From Daedaleopsis sinensis (taxonomy: Eukaryota > Basidiomycota > Agaricomycetes > Polyporales > Polyporaceae), in NCBI GenBank assembly GCA_033807695.1, contig CM066301.1, positions 4,774,001 to 4,838,000 of the forward strand: DNA of 64,000 bases, in the 5' to 3' direction. The notes beneath the pieces are model-generated. The model searched no databases and had not been told where the DNA came from. It saw only the letters and a list, made by a program, of their open reading frames with translations. Within the stretch, counting starts at the first letter, position 1, and the number at the start of each line of letters is the position of its first letter. Below, in pieces: positions 34,717 through 44,232 of this stretch. Made by a program: the position numbers and the translations under genes.

Positions 34717-35787
34717 CTACTCGATACCTGCAGCCGCCTCCTGCACATTAGCACTACCTGCTGCGACATCCACATCGCCTTGTACGTCCATGGGGCTGGG
34801 GGGCTGGGCAGGGGGTGGAGACATGGACATTGAACTACCAATGTCCTCTCGTTCTTCGCCGGTCGTAGGGACCGCGGGGACGGCTGAAAGAGGCGGGGCG
34901 GGGGGGACGGGGACAAGCGGGGCGGGCGGGGCGGGGACAAGCGGGGCGGGCGGGGCGGGCAACGGTGTGGCGGGCTGAGCGGGCTCGGCGGGGCACTGGG
35001 GGTCGGGCTCTGTGGGGGACTGGGGGTCGGGTGACGCAGCGTCCTCGTCGGCCGCTGCTGGGGGCTGGGACTCCGGCGACGCGGCGGATGCGGGGGCCGA
35101 AACTGCCTGCGATGCAGTGGGCGGGACTGCGGGCGGGACTGCGGGTATCGTCGGCTCCTTGGCCACTGTGGGGGAATCCTGTAGGAAGGATGCTGCGGCG
35201 GCCTGACCGTGGTCTGGAGGCGTGCTGGCCACACCCGCGGACTCGACGTTCGCAGGCGACCGATCTTGCAAATCCAGATCTGCAAGCGGGCCAGCAGCAT
35301 CTGAGATAGCGGGGGCGGCGGGCGGCTTGAGCCTGTCGATCAACTCCACCATCGACCTGGGGAGTGCCAGAGACTTGATGTCCCGGGATCGATCTACGTG
35401 CAGATATGAGAGAGGGGCGGCGTTTTGACACTCGTCCAGCTGAGCGGAGAGCTCGGCGATTCGGGCGGCTTGATCCTGGGCGTGCTTCTCCAGCGCAGAG
35501 ATCCTGTTGACAAGGACCTGGACGTCGTCGGCATGCTTGGTTTCCAGTCTCATCAGCGTGATGAGAATGTGATCACCTAAACATCTGTCAGGATCTGGAA
35601 TGGCGACCGTGTAGGAACCATCGCGGCGGAGCTCACGATCAAGTTCCAACACATCGTCATCTGTGAATATAGCAGTTAGAGGTAATGGCAGAACAGATTT
35701 GCACCTGAACATACCGAAGTGCACCGGAGGGAGGTCGATGTCGGCCTCTGTCGACGCCGCTCGCCGCGCAGCGACGACCTCTTGCAC
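34717..35787 (-). CDS. coiled-coil and proline-rich hypothetical protein
   Basis: Exon 1 (35787 to about 35706) encodes MQEVVAARRAASTEADIDLP. After a short intron the second exon begins near DDDVLELDRELRRDGSYTVA. It includes a predicted coiled coil (VLVNRISALEKHAQDQAARI then AELSAQLDECQ) and a long Pro/Ala/Ser tail with PAPPAPLVPAPPAPLV repeats, ending AAAGIE. The + strand of the proline-rich part (34880-34985) forms a ggggcgggcggggc tract. Convergent with the 31352 gene (121 bp apart). Function unknown. Confidence 0.6.
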   Translation of the reverse strand: MQEVVAARRAASTEADIDLPPVHFGMFRCKSVLPLPLTAIFTDDDVLELDRELRRDGSYTVAIPDPDRCLGDHILITLMRLETKHADDVQVLVNRISALEKHAQDQAARIAELSAQLDECQNAAPLSYLHVDRSRDIKSLALPRSMVELIDRLKPPAAPAISDAAGPLADLDLQDRSPANVESAGVASTPPDHGQAAAASFLQDSPTVAKEPTIPAVPPAVPPTASQAVSAPASAASPESQPPAAADEDAASPDPQSPTEPDPQCPAEPAQPATPLPAPPAPLVPAPPAPLVPVPPAPPLSAVPAVPTTGEEREDIGSSMSMSPPPAQPPSPMDVQGDVDVAAGSANVQEAAAGIE

Positions 35788-35822
35788 TGTAGTTAGAAGG
35801 TCCCATGGTCCTAATCGGTTAG

Positions 35823-37573
35823 TTAATAATCAGAACGCGGACGAGAGCCCGGGTTGAACGCACTGTCGTCGCGCGGGACCACCATCGCGTGGCGCGTGGC
35901 GCGCCCTCCATCGCTCGGCTTCTCGGGCTCGCTCATGTCCACGTCTTCAACCTCCGGGTCCTCGTCGCTCACGACCGAAGGAGTGGCCGAAACGCGGCGG
36001 CGGGAGGAGGCTCGTGCACGGCTCCGGGGCTTTGGCTCAGGCGTAGGAGTGCTCTCCACGCGCCGACGCTTCGAGCTCTGGCCCCGGGGGGGGGGCTTTT
36101 GATCTTCATCTTCGGGGACAGCGGAGTTGTCGGGGCGGGCCCGTTTGCGGGATGCCGCTCGCTTGGAGGCGGGCCGGGCGGGCGGCGCGGGCTGTGCGGG
36201 GTCAGCGGATGCACACGTTGGGCGGGAGGTCGGGCGCACCTCTTCCTCGTCATCGTCATCGATGACCTCGATCGCGGCGGCAGAGGACGATCCCGCTTGC
36301 TTCTTCTTGCTCTGCATGAGACCAAGCTGCTTGAAGAACCAGGCGGGTGGTGCGAGCCCAGGAACGGCGAACGGCGGAATGCGTTCGGCGGGATGACGAT
36401 CATCCGGCTTTGCTGACGCCGCCCATTGCCAGAGGATCCACAGCCGCTGTGTCCGCGTCCAGTCCGCCCCTGAACTGGGTTTTTTGGCCCGGAAGCTGCA
36501 GCCTTTTTGCTTCTCGGTGCACGATTTGCAAGCCGTCCCGCGGGAGAAGTTGATGGTGCAGGACCGCCCAGACTTCTGGCATGTGTGGCACTTGACAGGC
36601 TAAAGCGGTCTCGTGAGTTATGTGGTACAATGAGTGTGGTGAAGGAGCGCACCATTGCCAGCTCCTCGTCCTCAAACTCACGGTGGGTATGATCGAACAG
36701 GCCCGGGTCGTCTACATCGTGCTCGTCGGACTCGGCGGGAGGTTCTATCTTGACCGTCGCAGGTCGCTTGACCTCCTCTGCGTTGCGAGGGGGAGGTTGG
36801 GCGGAGCGAGTCTGCCGGCGGGTACGGGGGCGACTGTCCTCAGCGTCCATTGGCGTGCGGGCCGACGTTGCTTGAGGTGTGGGGGGCGCGGGAGCCGACG
36901 CTGCAGTGGACTTCGACGCTGCGGAGGCTTTCACCTTCTTCGGCTTGGGGAGAGCGGGCGGGAGCGGTTCGCGAGCAGGGTTCGGGTCACGTCCGACTGA
37001 GCCCGGTGCAAGCGCGGACCCGCCGGGCCCGCGGGAACCCTCTGCAGGGTCAAGAGCCCCGGTGGTCGATTGGGGAGCGGGGGCGGATGCTGAATGACAA
37101 AACGCGGTGTAAGCCCAATGATGAGAGGGTAGTGCAGGAAGGTGGGGCGCATTGAGTGGGTAGTAGTGTGATTAGGGGGAGATTCAGCAGTCGGACGCAA
37201 CGGACTCACCATCATCGCCTAGTTGACTCCACCAGCCACCTGAGATCTCCACAAAATGGTAGTCGGGATCAAGGTGAAAGAATCCAATCTGAGCGGGGGC
37301 GAGTGCAGGTTGAATGCGCTCAACGTCGAGCGCGGCGTCTTCATCACAGGCGCGGTTGTGCTCTTCAATCCACGCCAAGAAGAACGTGGGCACGAGCATC
37401 GGCCATGATACTTGCAGAGCAAGAAGACCCAGCTGATGCAAGTCGTTGGAGAACAGCTCGTGCCAGCGGGGGTAAGTCGCACTGTTCGGGGCGGGGCGGG
37501 CTTGCCAGGCGGCCTGGCAGAGAGTCGAACGGGTGATGATTGCGCTGGTGATATCGGTGCGGGAGATGCTGGC
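35823..37573 (-). CDS. Zn(II)2Cys6-type cluster protein
   Basis: Start chosen at MASISRTDITSAIITRS (37573). Exon 1 (to about 37210) has LHQLGLLALQVSWPMLVPTF. A second exon, rich in Pro/Ala/Lys, includes KPKKVKASAASKSTAAS. The exon after about 36610 encodes KCHTCQKSGRSCTI, then ACKSCTEKQKGCSF: spacing C-x2-C-x6-C-x9-C-x2-C-x6-C, exactly the fungal binuclear zinc cluster pattern. It is followed by WTRTQRLWILWQWAASAK, an acidic patch (VIDDDDEEEV), a basic patch (SKRAASRKRARP; SSKRRRVES) and a long charged tail ending SRPRSDY. The internal rather than N-terminal position of the cluster and the absence of the usual fungal-TF middle homology region set it apart from typical Zn2Cys6 activators. DNA binding is likely but inferred. 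Confidence 0.65.
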
Positions 37574-37904
37574 CATAGTAGACGAGAAGTGGAGAGCGAG
37601 GAATGGTTGTGGGAAGACAGGCGTGCAGTTGCTGCAGTTAGACTTGAGAGTGAGTGGGGGACTTAGAGAAAAGCTCGCCCGCTCGCGCTTAACCAGGATG
37701 GGTGCCCACGTGGGAAAGTGACGCGGTTTGACTACTAACCGCGGCGCCTGCGCGCAATACTTGACCACTATCCCAAGCTCCGGCCTCCAGAGTGAGTAGC
37801 ACTAGGTATAGAGTCAGACTGTGTTCACTAACTGGGCTGCTTCATTCATATTCTAGCTCCCACCGCACTGCGCCAATATTCATCGTCACGCCAAGTTGCA
37901 GGCG

Positions 37905-39646
37905 ATGTCAAGCAAAGTTACCAGGGTAAGGATGCTGTATGGAACATCTTCTTACCTCATGCTAATATCCCGTTAGTTCACAGACCTCAATGCCGACTCG
38001 GACATCGAAGATGATCAGGAAAATGTCCTGTACCGCTCTACACCGGCGCCTGTGCCGCCCATCTTGCCCGACATGGCCCGCGCCCCCACCGCGGTGAGTT
38101 TCGGGGTATTATCCTGCCAACTTGAGCTTCTGCTGATACACTACAGATGGGTAATTTGAGGCTCCCGAGGATTGGACTCCCTGGTGCCAGCGAAGTGCAG
38201 CTCTCCGGCGCGCAGGCGGCTTTGGCTGGCCCGACACCTCCTTCGGGCTCGCTTCTCCTTCCTCGCCTGGGCGGCACCTCGCCATCTGTTCTGGGCCGGA
38301 CGCAAGTCCCACGGATTGGTAACGCGCCGTCTGCCACCGTACGCCCCCCACCCCAGCCGTCTGCGCTTTTGCTCCCTCGCATCGGTGGCACCCTGCCCCT
38401 GCCTCCGAAAGCTGCTCCCCCGCCGGGCCCGCCCCAGCTGCCCCGCATCGGCGGCTCCCCGGCGGGCCCGGCGGGCCTCCCCCGCATCGGCGGCCCCGCC
38501 ACGGCTCCTTCGGGCCCGCTGCCTGCTTTGGGCCCGCCTCTCCCCCGACGCGCTGCTGCATCGGCCTCCACACCCCGCAGGGACCCGGCCCTCCTCTCTA
38601 CCGTACGCCCCCCACCCCAGCCGTCTGCACTTTTGCTCCCTCGCATCGGTGGCACCCTGCCCCTGCCTCCGAAAGCTGCTCCCCCGCCGGGCCCGCCCCA
38701 GCTGCCCCGCATCGGCGGCTCCCCGGCGGGCCCGGCGGGCCTCCCCCGCATCGGCGGCCCCGACACGGCTCCTTCGGGCCCGCTGCCTGATTTGGGCCCG
38801 CCTCTCCCCCGACGCGCTGCTGCATCGGCCTCCACACCCCGCAGGGACCCGGCCCTCCTCTCTCACACTGGTGGCACTTCTGCCTGTCTTCCTCACACAG
38901 CCGCCCTTGTCGAGCCCGTCGATCGCCAGCGAATACCGCGCCTCGGACAAGCGACTGAGCCGTCCAATTCCATTGCCCGCGCGTCGCCTCCGCGCACATG
39001 CCGTCTGCCTCGCATTGGAACGGCCGCCAGTACCTCCACTGCATTGGAAACAGCCCCCGCCACGCCGGCACCGGCCTCTGTGCCTATTCCTCATCTTGCT
39101 GGTCGGCTTAATGCGGCGACCGTCAACGTCGGGCCCGGCGGGGGAGAACTCTCTCGTGGTTATGCGCCTGCTGTCGTGGCAGCACACCCTTCCCTTGTGA
39201 CTCCGGCAGCGCCAGAGCATAATGGGCGAAAAACCTCGAGCCGCGCAGTCCACAAACGAGACACGGCAGCTCGTCAGGCTGCAATCCGCTCGATCGCTTC
39301 CCGCACATCAAACACAGACCCTCCCGCCACAGGTCTGCCGACTACACCCGGCGTGCAGGACTTGGACGATGGCACAGCTGATCCACATCAACCTGGAGAA
39401 GCCGAGGGCAATGAGGCTGCCATGGATGTCGATGAAGGCGACAACATGCGTCAGAGTACAGTGGATGGCGTGAGAGGGGCGACTGTACGTTGTGCTCAGC
39501 GCATAACCTCTCTAACAATCCAGTCCGCTGCTTGGGAACAGACTAAGATGGAGGCGGAGAATATTGTGGATGGAATGGAGTCACTGAATACCGAGGGTTG
39601 GTTGGCATACAATAGGTTGCTTTTGAAGGCAGTGCAGAAGAGGTAG
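37905..39646 (+). CDS. LPRIG-repeat hypothetical protein
   Basis: Exon 1 MSSKVTR (37905), exon 2 FTDLNADSDIEDDQENVLYR ending at about 38093, then a third exon beginning MGNLRLPRIGLPGASEVQ. The body is a series of repeats around the motif LPRIGG / LLLPRIGGTLPLP / GLPRIGGP spaced by Pro/Ala/Ser-rich linkers, encoded in part by a 264-bp tandem duplication. The C-terminal part is less repetitive (TAARQAAIRSIASRT, QSAAWEQTKMEAENIVDGME) and ends LLLKAVQKR at TAG 39644-39646, after one further short intron near 39485-39522. The LPRIG repeats could be short linear docking motifs (inference). Start and splice choice are reasonably secure; function unknown. Confidence 0.65.
38336..38863 (+). repeat. 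264-bp tandem duplication in coding sequence
   Basis: accgtacgccccccacccc begins at 38336 and again at 38600. The two 264-bp (88-codon) copies differ at only about three positions (gcgctt/gcactt, gccacgg/gacacgg, ctgcttt/ctgattt). Frame is preserved. Confidence 0.95.
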
Positions 39647-40387
39647 AGGGTGTGCTGTGTATGGCAGTGTATATTGCATTGTTTGGTCGCTCATGAAATG
39701 CGAGGTTCATTGTTGAAGCTTGCATCGTGTGTACAACCAGTAGTACTACTAGGCTTGATCCAGTGGAGGACAGTGATTTAAGCGATATCTGTGCCCTTAT
39801 ACGTACATTTAATCAAGCCTAGTGGTGTACGTGCACACAACGTTGTAATCACATACACCGATGTGACAACATGAGGCATCGCGATTACAGTAGCTTATTA
39901 GTGGTATGTGCGAGTTGATTAAGCCACATATCTTGAGTAATGAGGCATAGTAATTGTTTAACCGCTGTGATGGCTCACATGAAAGATTGAAAATAGTGTA
40001 TCCATTGATGAGTTGACCGCATATACTGAGTGTGTGTGAGCTAGATAATTGCGAGTAGAAGGAGCAGGAATGTAATTATGATGATGGGACATGTAATTAC
40101 CTCACAGAGATAGCCTCTAGTGGAGAGGTAATTGCGCTAGCAGAGTGGCTGTATGCATATGTTTAATAATGGTTACTGGCCTAGTAAGGTGGGGATTAGT
40201 AACAGTTTATTGGGTAGTATAGTGATACATATTTACTGAGTTGTGTGCACCGATTATACATTAATTCTACACAGTAGAGCGTATTCGAGGGAAGTAACTT
40301 AGGTGTGGAACGGGCATAAGGGAATATTCGTGATCCATTTCGGAGTTACCCGGCGCGCTGCAAGGTAATCACGCGCGGTCGGCGGCG
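39647..40387. other. AT-rich noncoding right flank of KDZ block
   Basis: No coding pattern. Contains scattered gtaatt motifs (40072 atgtaattatg, 40091 atgtaattacc, 40128 ggtaattgcg, 40363 ggtaatcacg) like those in the 208-bp satellite on the left flank, and an inverted repeat at 39748-39823. Confidence 0.5.
39748..39823. repeat. 12-bp perfect inverted repeat (hairpin or MITE-like)
   Basis: actaggcttgat (39748-39759) and its complement atcaagcctagt (39812-39823) are separated by 52 bp, about 100 bp past the stop codon of the LPRIG gene. Confidence 0.7.
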
Positions 40388-40521
40388 GACGCTCAGGACT
40401 GCACACTTTGTCTATTGCCCTCACGACTCAGTGAGTGGCTCAGACTCATCCCGTGGTAGTCTGCTCATACCGACTCTCGTGACAGCACTGTGACGAAGCT
40501 CGCGCAATGTCGGAGAACCCA
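40388..40521 (+). promoter_or_regulatory. SUN gene 5' region, duplicated at 19303-19442
   Basis: Core upstream region and first codons of the SUN gene. Direct repeat partner of 19303-19442, 21 kb away. Confidence 0.85.
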
Positions 40522-41650
40522 TATGACCCAAACAGGTTTCTTGGTCCGCGTGAGTTCGCAATTCCCTGATGTGCGCAATCTGTACTCATCTTTCAATTCA
40601 GCTCGTACTGTACGTTTCAGAAAATCCGCAACCAATGCAAACCAGAACAGCGACGCTACAGCTCGTAATGCTCGGGTGGAGAACGACTCCCATCCTGAGC
40701 AGCCTGTGCGTTCTACGACCAATGCTGCGCGCCCTACTACTGGCGCGGCTGGGTGTCCCGCTGCCTCCACCAGCCGCATCTCTGCCTTCACCGGTCATTC
40801 CTGGTTCACTTATGTTCTTGGAGCGGCATTGTTAGCATCGTGCCTCTTGTCGCTGGCCATTCGCATCGGCGGCAACGATGGTCTTACTTGGGCCTCACAC
40901 GCTTTCGCTGAAACGCTCAATATCCCCCCCCCCAACCGGTCTTTCTCCCTCTCCAAGTTCACGAAACGTCAACACCCAGTCACTACCATTCCTCCGCAGC
41001 TATCTGCATACATCGAAAAGGCCGTCTCCTCCGCTGTCGCGTCCGCTGTTCAAGACTCGGTCGGTCGACGCGACTTTGCCCTTGCGGCGGACGGTGCTCG
41101 GATCGTTCCAAAGTTGACGTCCGTCTTCGACATGCACTCGAGCAACGCCTCGGTGCGCCCTCCCACCAACATTTTGGATGAAGACCTTCGGTCCGGGTCT
41201 TGCTGGGAATTCCCAGGATCTCACGCGCAAGTGGGCATCAAACTCAACGAGTACATGTTCCTGACCCACGTCACCGTCGACCACGTCCCCCACGTCCTCG
41301 CTGCGGATATTCGACAGGCCCCTCGCGAGGTCATTGTCTGGGGTGCGATTGATGGGGAGGACAACCGGGAGCGCCTCGAGCATCATGGTGACAGCTTGCG
41401 CCGTTCCCCTCTCGGTGTCCTTTATGGTGGACCTGAACTCAAAGCCGGCGGGCATTTCCTACCCCTGGTGGCCTTCGAGTATGACATCGCTTCTCCCCCA
41501 CATGTTCAAACTTTCCCCATCGATCCGGCGGTCGTTGCTTCCCGGATGTCCTTCGGCGCTGTTGTCGTCGAGATACAGAGCAACTGGGGCGCCTCGTCCA
41601 CCCGGGTGTACCGCATTCGTATCCATGGCGAAGCGTCCTCGGTTGCATGA
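40505..41650 (+). CDS. SUN-domain (Sad1/UNC-84) nuclear envelope protein
   Basis: SUN proteins sit in the inner nuclear membrane and bind KASH proteins in the perinuclear space. Exon 1 (40505 to about 40554) encodes MSENPYDPNRFLGP. After a roughly 60-bp intron exon 2 runs to the stop at 41648-41650. One transmembrane helix (WFTYVLGAALLASCLLSLAI) is followed by a short helical linker (LSAYIEKAVSSAVASAVQDS) and a C-terminal SUN domain: GSCWEFPGSHAQVGIKLNEY, FLTHVTVDHVPHVLAADIRQ, APREVIVWGAIDGEDN and VVVEIQSNWGASSTRVYRIR. The PGSxAQVGIKL and terminal RVYRIRIHGE motifs are diagnostic. Length (about 365 aa) is small but normal for fungal SUN proteins. Its promoter and first codons have been copied into the 19.4-kb chimera. 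Confidence 0.9.
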   Translation, partial: QCRRTHMTQTGFLVRVSSQFPDVRNLYSSFNSARTVRFRKSATNANQNSDATARNARVENDSHPEQPVRSTTNAARPTTGAAGCPAASTSRISAFTGHSWFTYVLGAALLASCLLSLAIRIGGNDGLTWASHAFAETLNIPPPNRSFSLSKFTKRQHPVTTIPPQLSAYIEKAVSSAVASAVQDSVGRRDFALAADGARIVPKLTSVFDMHSSNASVRPPTNILDEDLRSGSCWEFPGSHAQVGIKLNEYMFLTHVTVDHVPHVLAADIRQAPREVIVWGAIDGEDNRERLEHHGDSLRRSPLGVLYGGPELKAGGHFLPLVAFEYDIASPPHVQTFPIDPAVVASRMSFGAVVVEIQSNWGASSTRVYRIRIHGEASSVA

Positions 41651-42309
41651 CGTATAGTACGATATCAACTACATGGAGGCACTACGTACATACGTTGAGG
41701 CTTTCAGATGTACTGGTGTAGAACAATCGATGCTCAGCGTTCCGCAATTTAATTGAACCAGCACAGCTCAGCGTTGGTCGGCGTCGTAAGCCTACCAGCG
41801 TACTGAGGCAGGCGCAGAAGCGCTGTGTCGATACATGCCTGTTCCCGCGCCCGCAGCGGGGCGTCTGTAGTGTAGACCACACTTCCGCTACCGCGACCTC
41901 TTCGCTCTAACACTTCGGGTCAGGGTGGCTTTCCCAAGAGTCTGGTCCGTCGAGATTGACGAGCGCAGGTAACCTTCCCCCCACGGTTACATGCGCCCAC
42001 TAGTCGTGATTCGCGGCACACTTGAGCGGGCGTTGCCAAGACTTCCTATCAAACTCACACATTCAGCCTCGAGGCGGACATATCCGCCCGCTGCAGCTTT
42101 GAACTTGCCAAGATCGCAACGAGCAAGCAAGCCATACCCTGGATAGAGACGAGTGCGGGAATGGGCAGACGAAGCGATCATGAAGGATGAAGGTCCATGT
42201 CAACACCACGCTGCACGCCGGAAATGGCACAGCATAGCGAGAGAGTGAGTGGACCGAGGACGAGCATTGATATCCATTAGGCAGGGAGGAGAGTGATGCG
42301 TCTTGCGGC
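41651..42309. other. intergenic, no feature seen
   Basis: No coherent coding pattern. The left part presumably holds the 3' UTR of the SUN gene. Confidence 0.4.
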
Positions 42310-43080
42310 GGCTGACATGGCCATGCTTCTGTCCTTGTTGGCGAGAAACGACTTGATTCTGAGAGAGGATGAGCCGGGTGCGAGGCTGCTAGCACAGCAG
42401 GAGTCGGTAGGAGTACTAGTCGCGAGGGGGAGAGCAACCCCACATCCGCTCTGGGTGTCCATTGTTGATCGTGGCTTCTTGAACTCGGATTCCACGCCAT
42501 CGTCGAAAGTCAGTGATGACGGCGTGAGGTCGAGGTCCATGGGGCTGATGTTCCCCTGTGTCTTCTGCCTCTCTGGAAACGATTTCCGAGCCGCGCGGTA
42601 AGTCACTCGTCCGAAAGCTCTCGTGTTCGAGTTGACGAGCGTCCGCACACTCTGTGCCCACCGGCCCCGCTCGCCCGCGTCGTCTCGCTCCGCTCTGCGC
42701 CCGGTTGCTCCCTCTCGTCCTGTGTCTGCGTGTACCGACCGCTCTCGCACCCAGCTGCATCCCGCGTCTTCTTGAAACGCTTTCGCGCAGTGAGTGCCTC
42801 GCGCGACTGATCGGTCGTCGATGAACACCCGGAAACCCTCTAGACGCACGCCATCAATTATAGGCAAGCAGGATGGGGAACAAGCGACATACTCCGCTTC
42901 CGCACCTCCTTGTACGCCGGTCTCGCTCGCCCACATCCTCTCCCTTCACGTACCGAACGCTCTGGGCCCCGTTGCTCCCTCGCGCCTTCCGCCTCCCGGG
43001 AAACACTGTCTCATGCGACTGAAAAAGTGGGCACAACGGCGGCCACCACAGTGTTAGTTCCAAGCTAGCAGGATGGGAAA
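42310..43080. repeat. dispersed repeat family, copy A with internal duplication
   Basis: Contains ttctgtccttgttgg, gtgcgaggctgctagcacag and ccacatccgctctgg (42325-42460), shared with copies at 43620-43850 and 45830-46040. The right half has two related modules with gcaggatggggaacaagcgacata (42867) and agcaggatgggaaacagagacata (43069), which indicates duplication within the copy. Confidence 0.65.
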
Positions 43081-43619
43081 CAGAGACATACCCATCTGCC
43101 GCTGCTCCGTTGGTGTACTGAACGCTGCTCTACGCAGCTGCGATCGTGACAGAGTCTGTCCGTCCGTCGCCACCCTGTCTCCCTCGATTACGTCCTCCGC
43201 ATTCATGTAGACGCCGTCGGCGCGTCCACGGGGGTATGAGCACGGAGGTGTGCCGTTCAAATCCTCCAGCGCGGGACCGCTCGAGACGCATCCAAACAGG
43301 CCAGACTCCAACCGACAGGGACTTGGCCTGCCACGTCGCCGCTGCCGTCGAGAGAGAGAGAGTCCACAGGATGGTACACGCGGTGAGTGCGGTGTGCTGT
43401 CGCGCGATGTCAATACAGGAGCTCGGAGACGTGAATGCTGTGTGATGAGGACTCACAGAGCACGTCGATCCGGCAGGTGCAAATGATGTCCTCAGGAGAC
43501 GGGTGCATCGTACGGACGGTGACTGCTATTCGTTCGAGGACTGGCGTTCGAGGACTGGCAGAGCCGAAAACGAGGTCCCAGTCGTAGTGTCTTGTTATCG
43601 CTGAGTACTGAGTGTTCTG

Positions 43620-43850
43620 AGCTTCTCCGCAGTCTGTCCTTGTTGATAGGTAATAGCCGCTCTTGGAGGGTAGTAAGCCGTGTGCGAGGCTGCTGGCACA
43701 GTGAGAACCCCACTTCTGCTCTGGTCATGCTCGCCGACGCCTCGAAGAGGTGTATCGATCAAGCAGACCGTCCTAGCTTCCGCGGTGAGTCTCTGATCCT
43801 CGTTGTCGAAGAGAAGTCCCGTCTAGAACGAGTGTAGGACAAGGGTGCTA
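43620..43850. repeat. dispersed repeat family, copy B
   Basis: Shares catgctcgccgacgcctcg, aagaggtgtatcgatca and gcagaccgtcctagcttc with copy C, and gtgcgaggctgctggcacag with copy A. Ends in a gga-rich run. Confidence 0.85.
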
Positions 43851-44019
43851 GCAGAGTTGGAGGAGGAGGAGGGGTAGGGTTTAGCCGCCTACGCACCTAC
43901 ACACGGCGGTGATAGTGGCAGGGCGTCAAAGGACGCCGCACCGCCACCTCCTCGCAGAGCGTCTATCCCCCGGGACGCACGACCCGCCGATGCACCGCTC
44001 CACTCCCCGGAGCACCCTC

Positions 44020-44041
44020 TCCTCCTCCTCCTCCTCCTCCT
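44020..44041 (+). repeat. (CTC)n microsatellite
   Basis: Uninterrupted ctcctc run. Confidence 0.9.
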
Positions 44042-44232
44042 GGCCCCTGGCAATTCATGCTGCACTGACTGAAAGTTTAGAGGCAAATCAAGATTGCGGG
44101 ACATGCTATAGTGTACAGGAGTCGGGATAACAGGCAGAGGGAACTTGGGCGTGCCATTGGAGACATACATAGCGAACCGGCGTCGTCGTGGGGTGCGTCA
44201 AAACCTCCCGGGAGTGAAAGCACCCATAAACA

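Noticed and set aside
38141..39253. 370-codon minus-strand frame opposite the LPRIG gene
   Set aside because: Arises from GC-rich tandem repeats. The + strand has a proper start, introns and repeated motif structure.
42277..42936. 219-codon minus-strand frame
   Set aside because: Lies within the dispersed repeat family. The frame is not conserved in the other copies.
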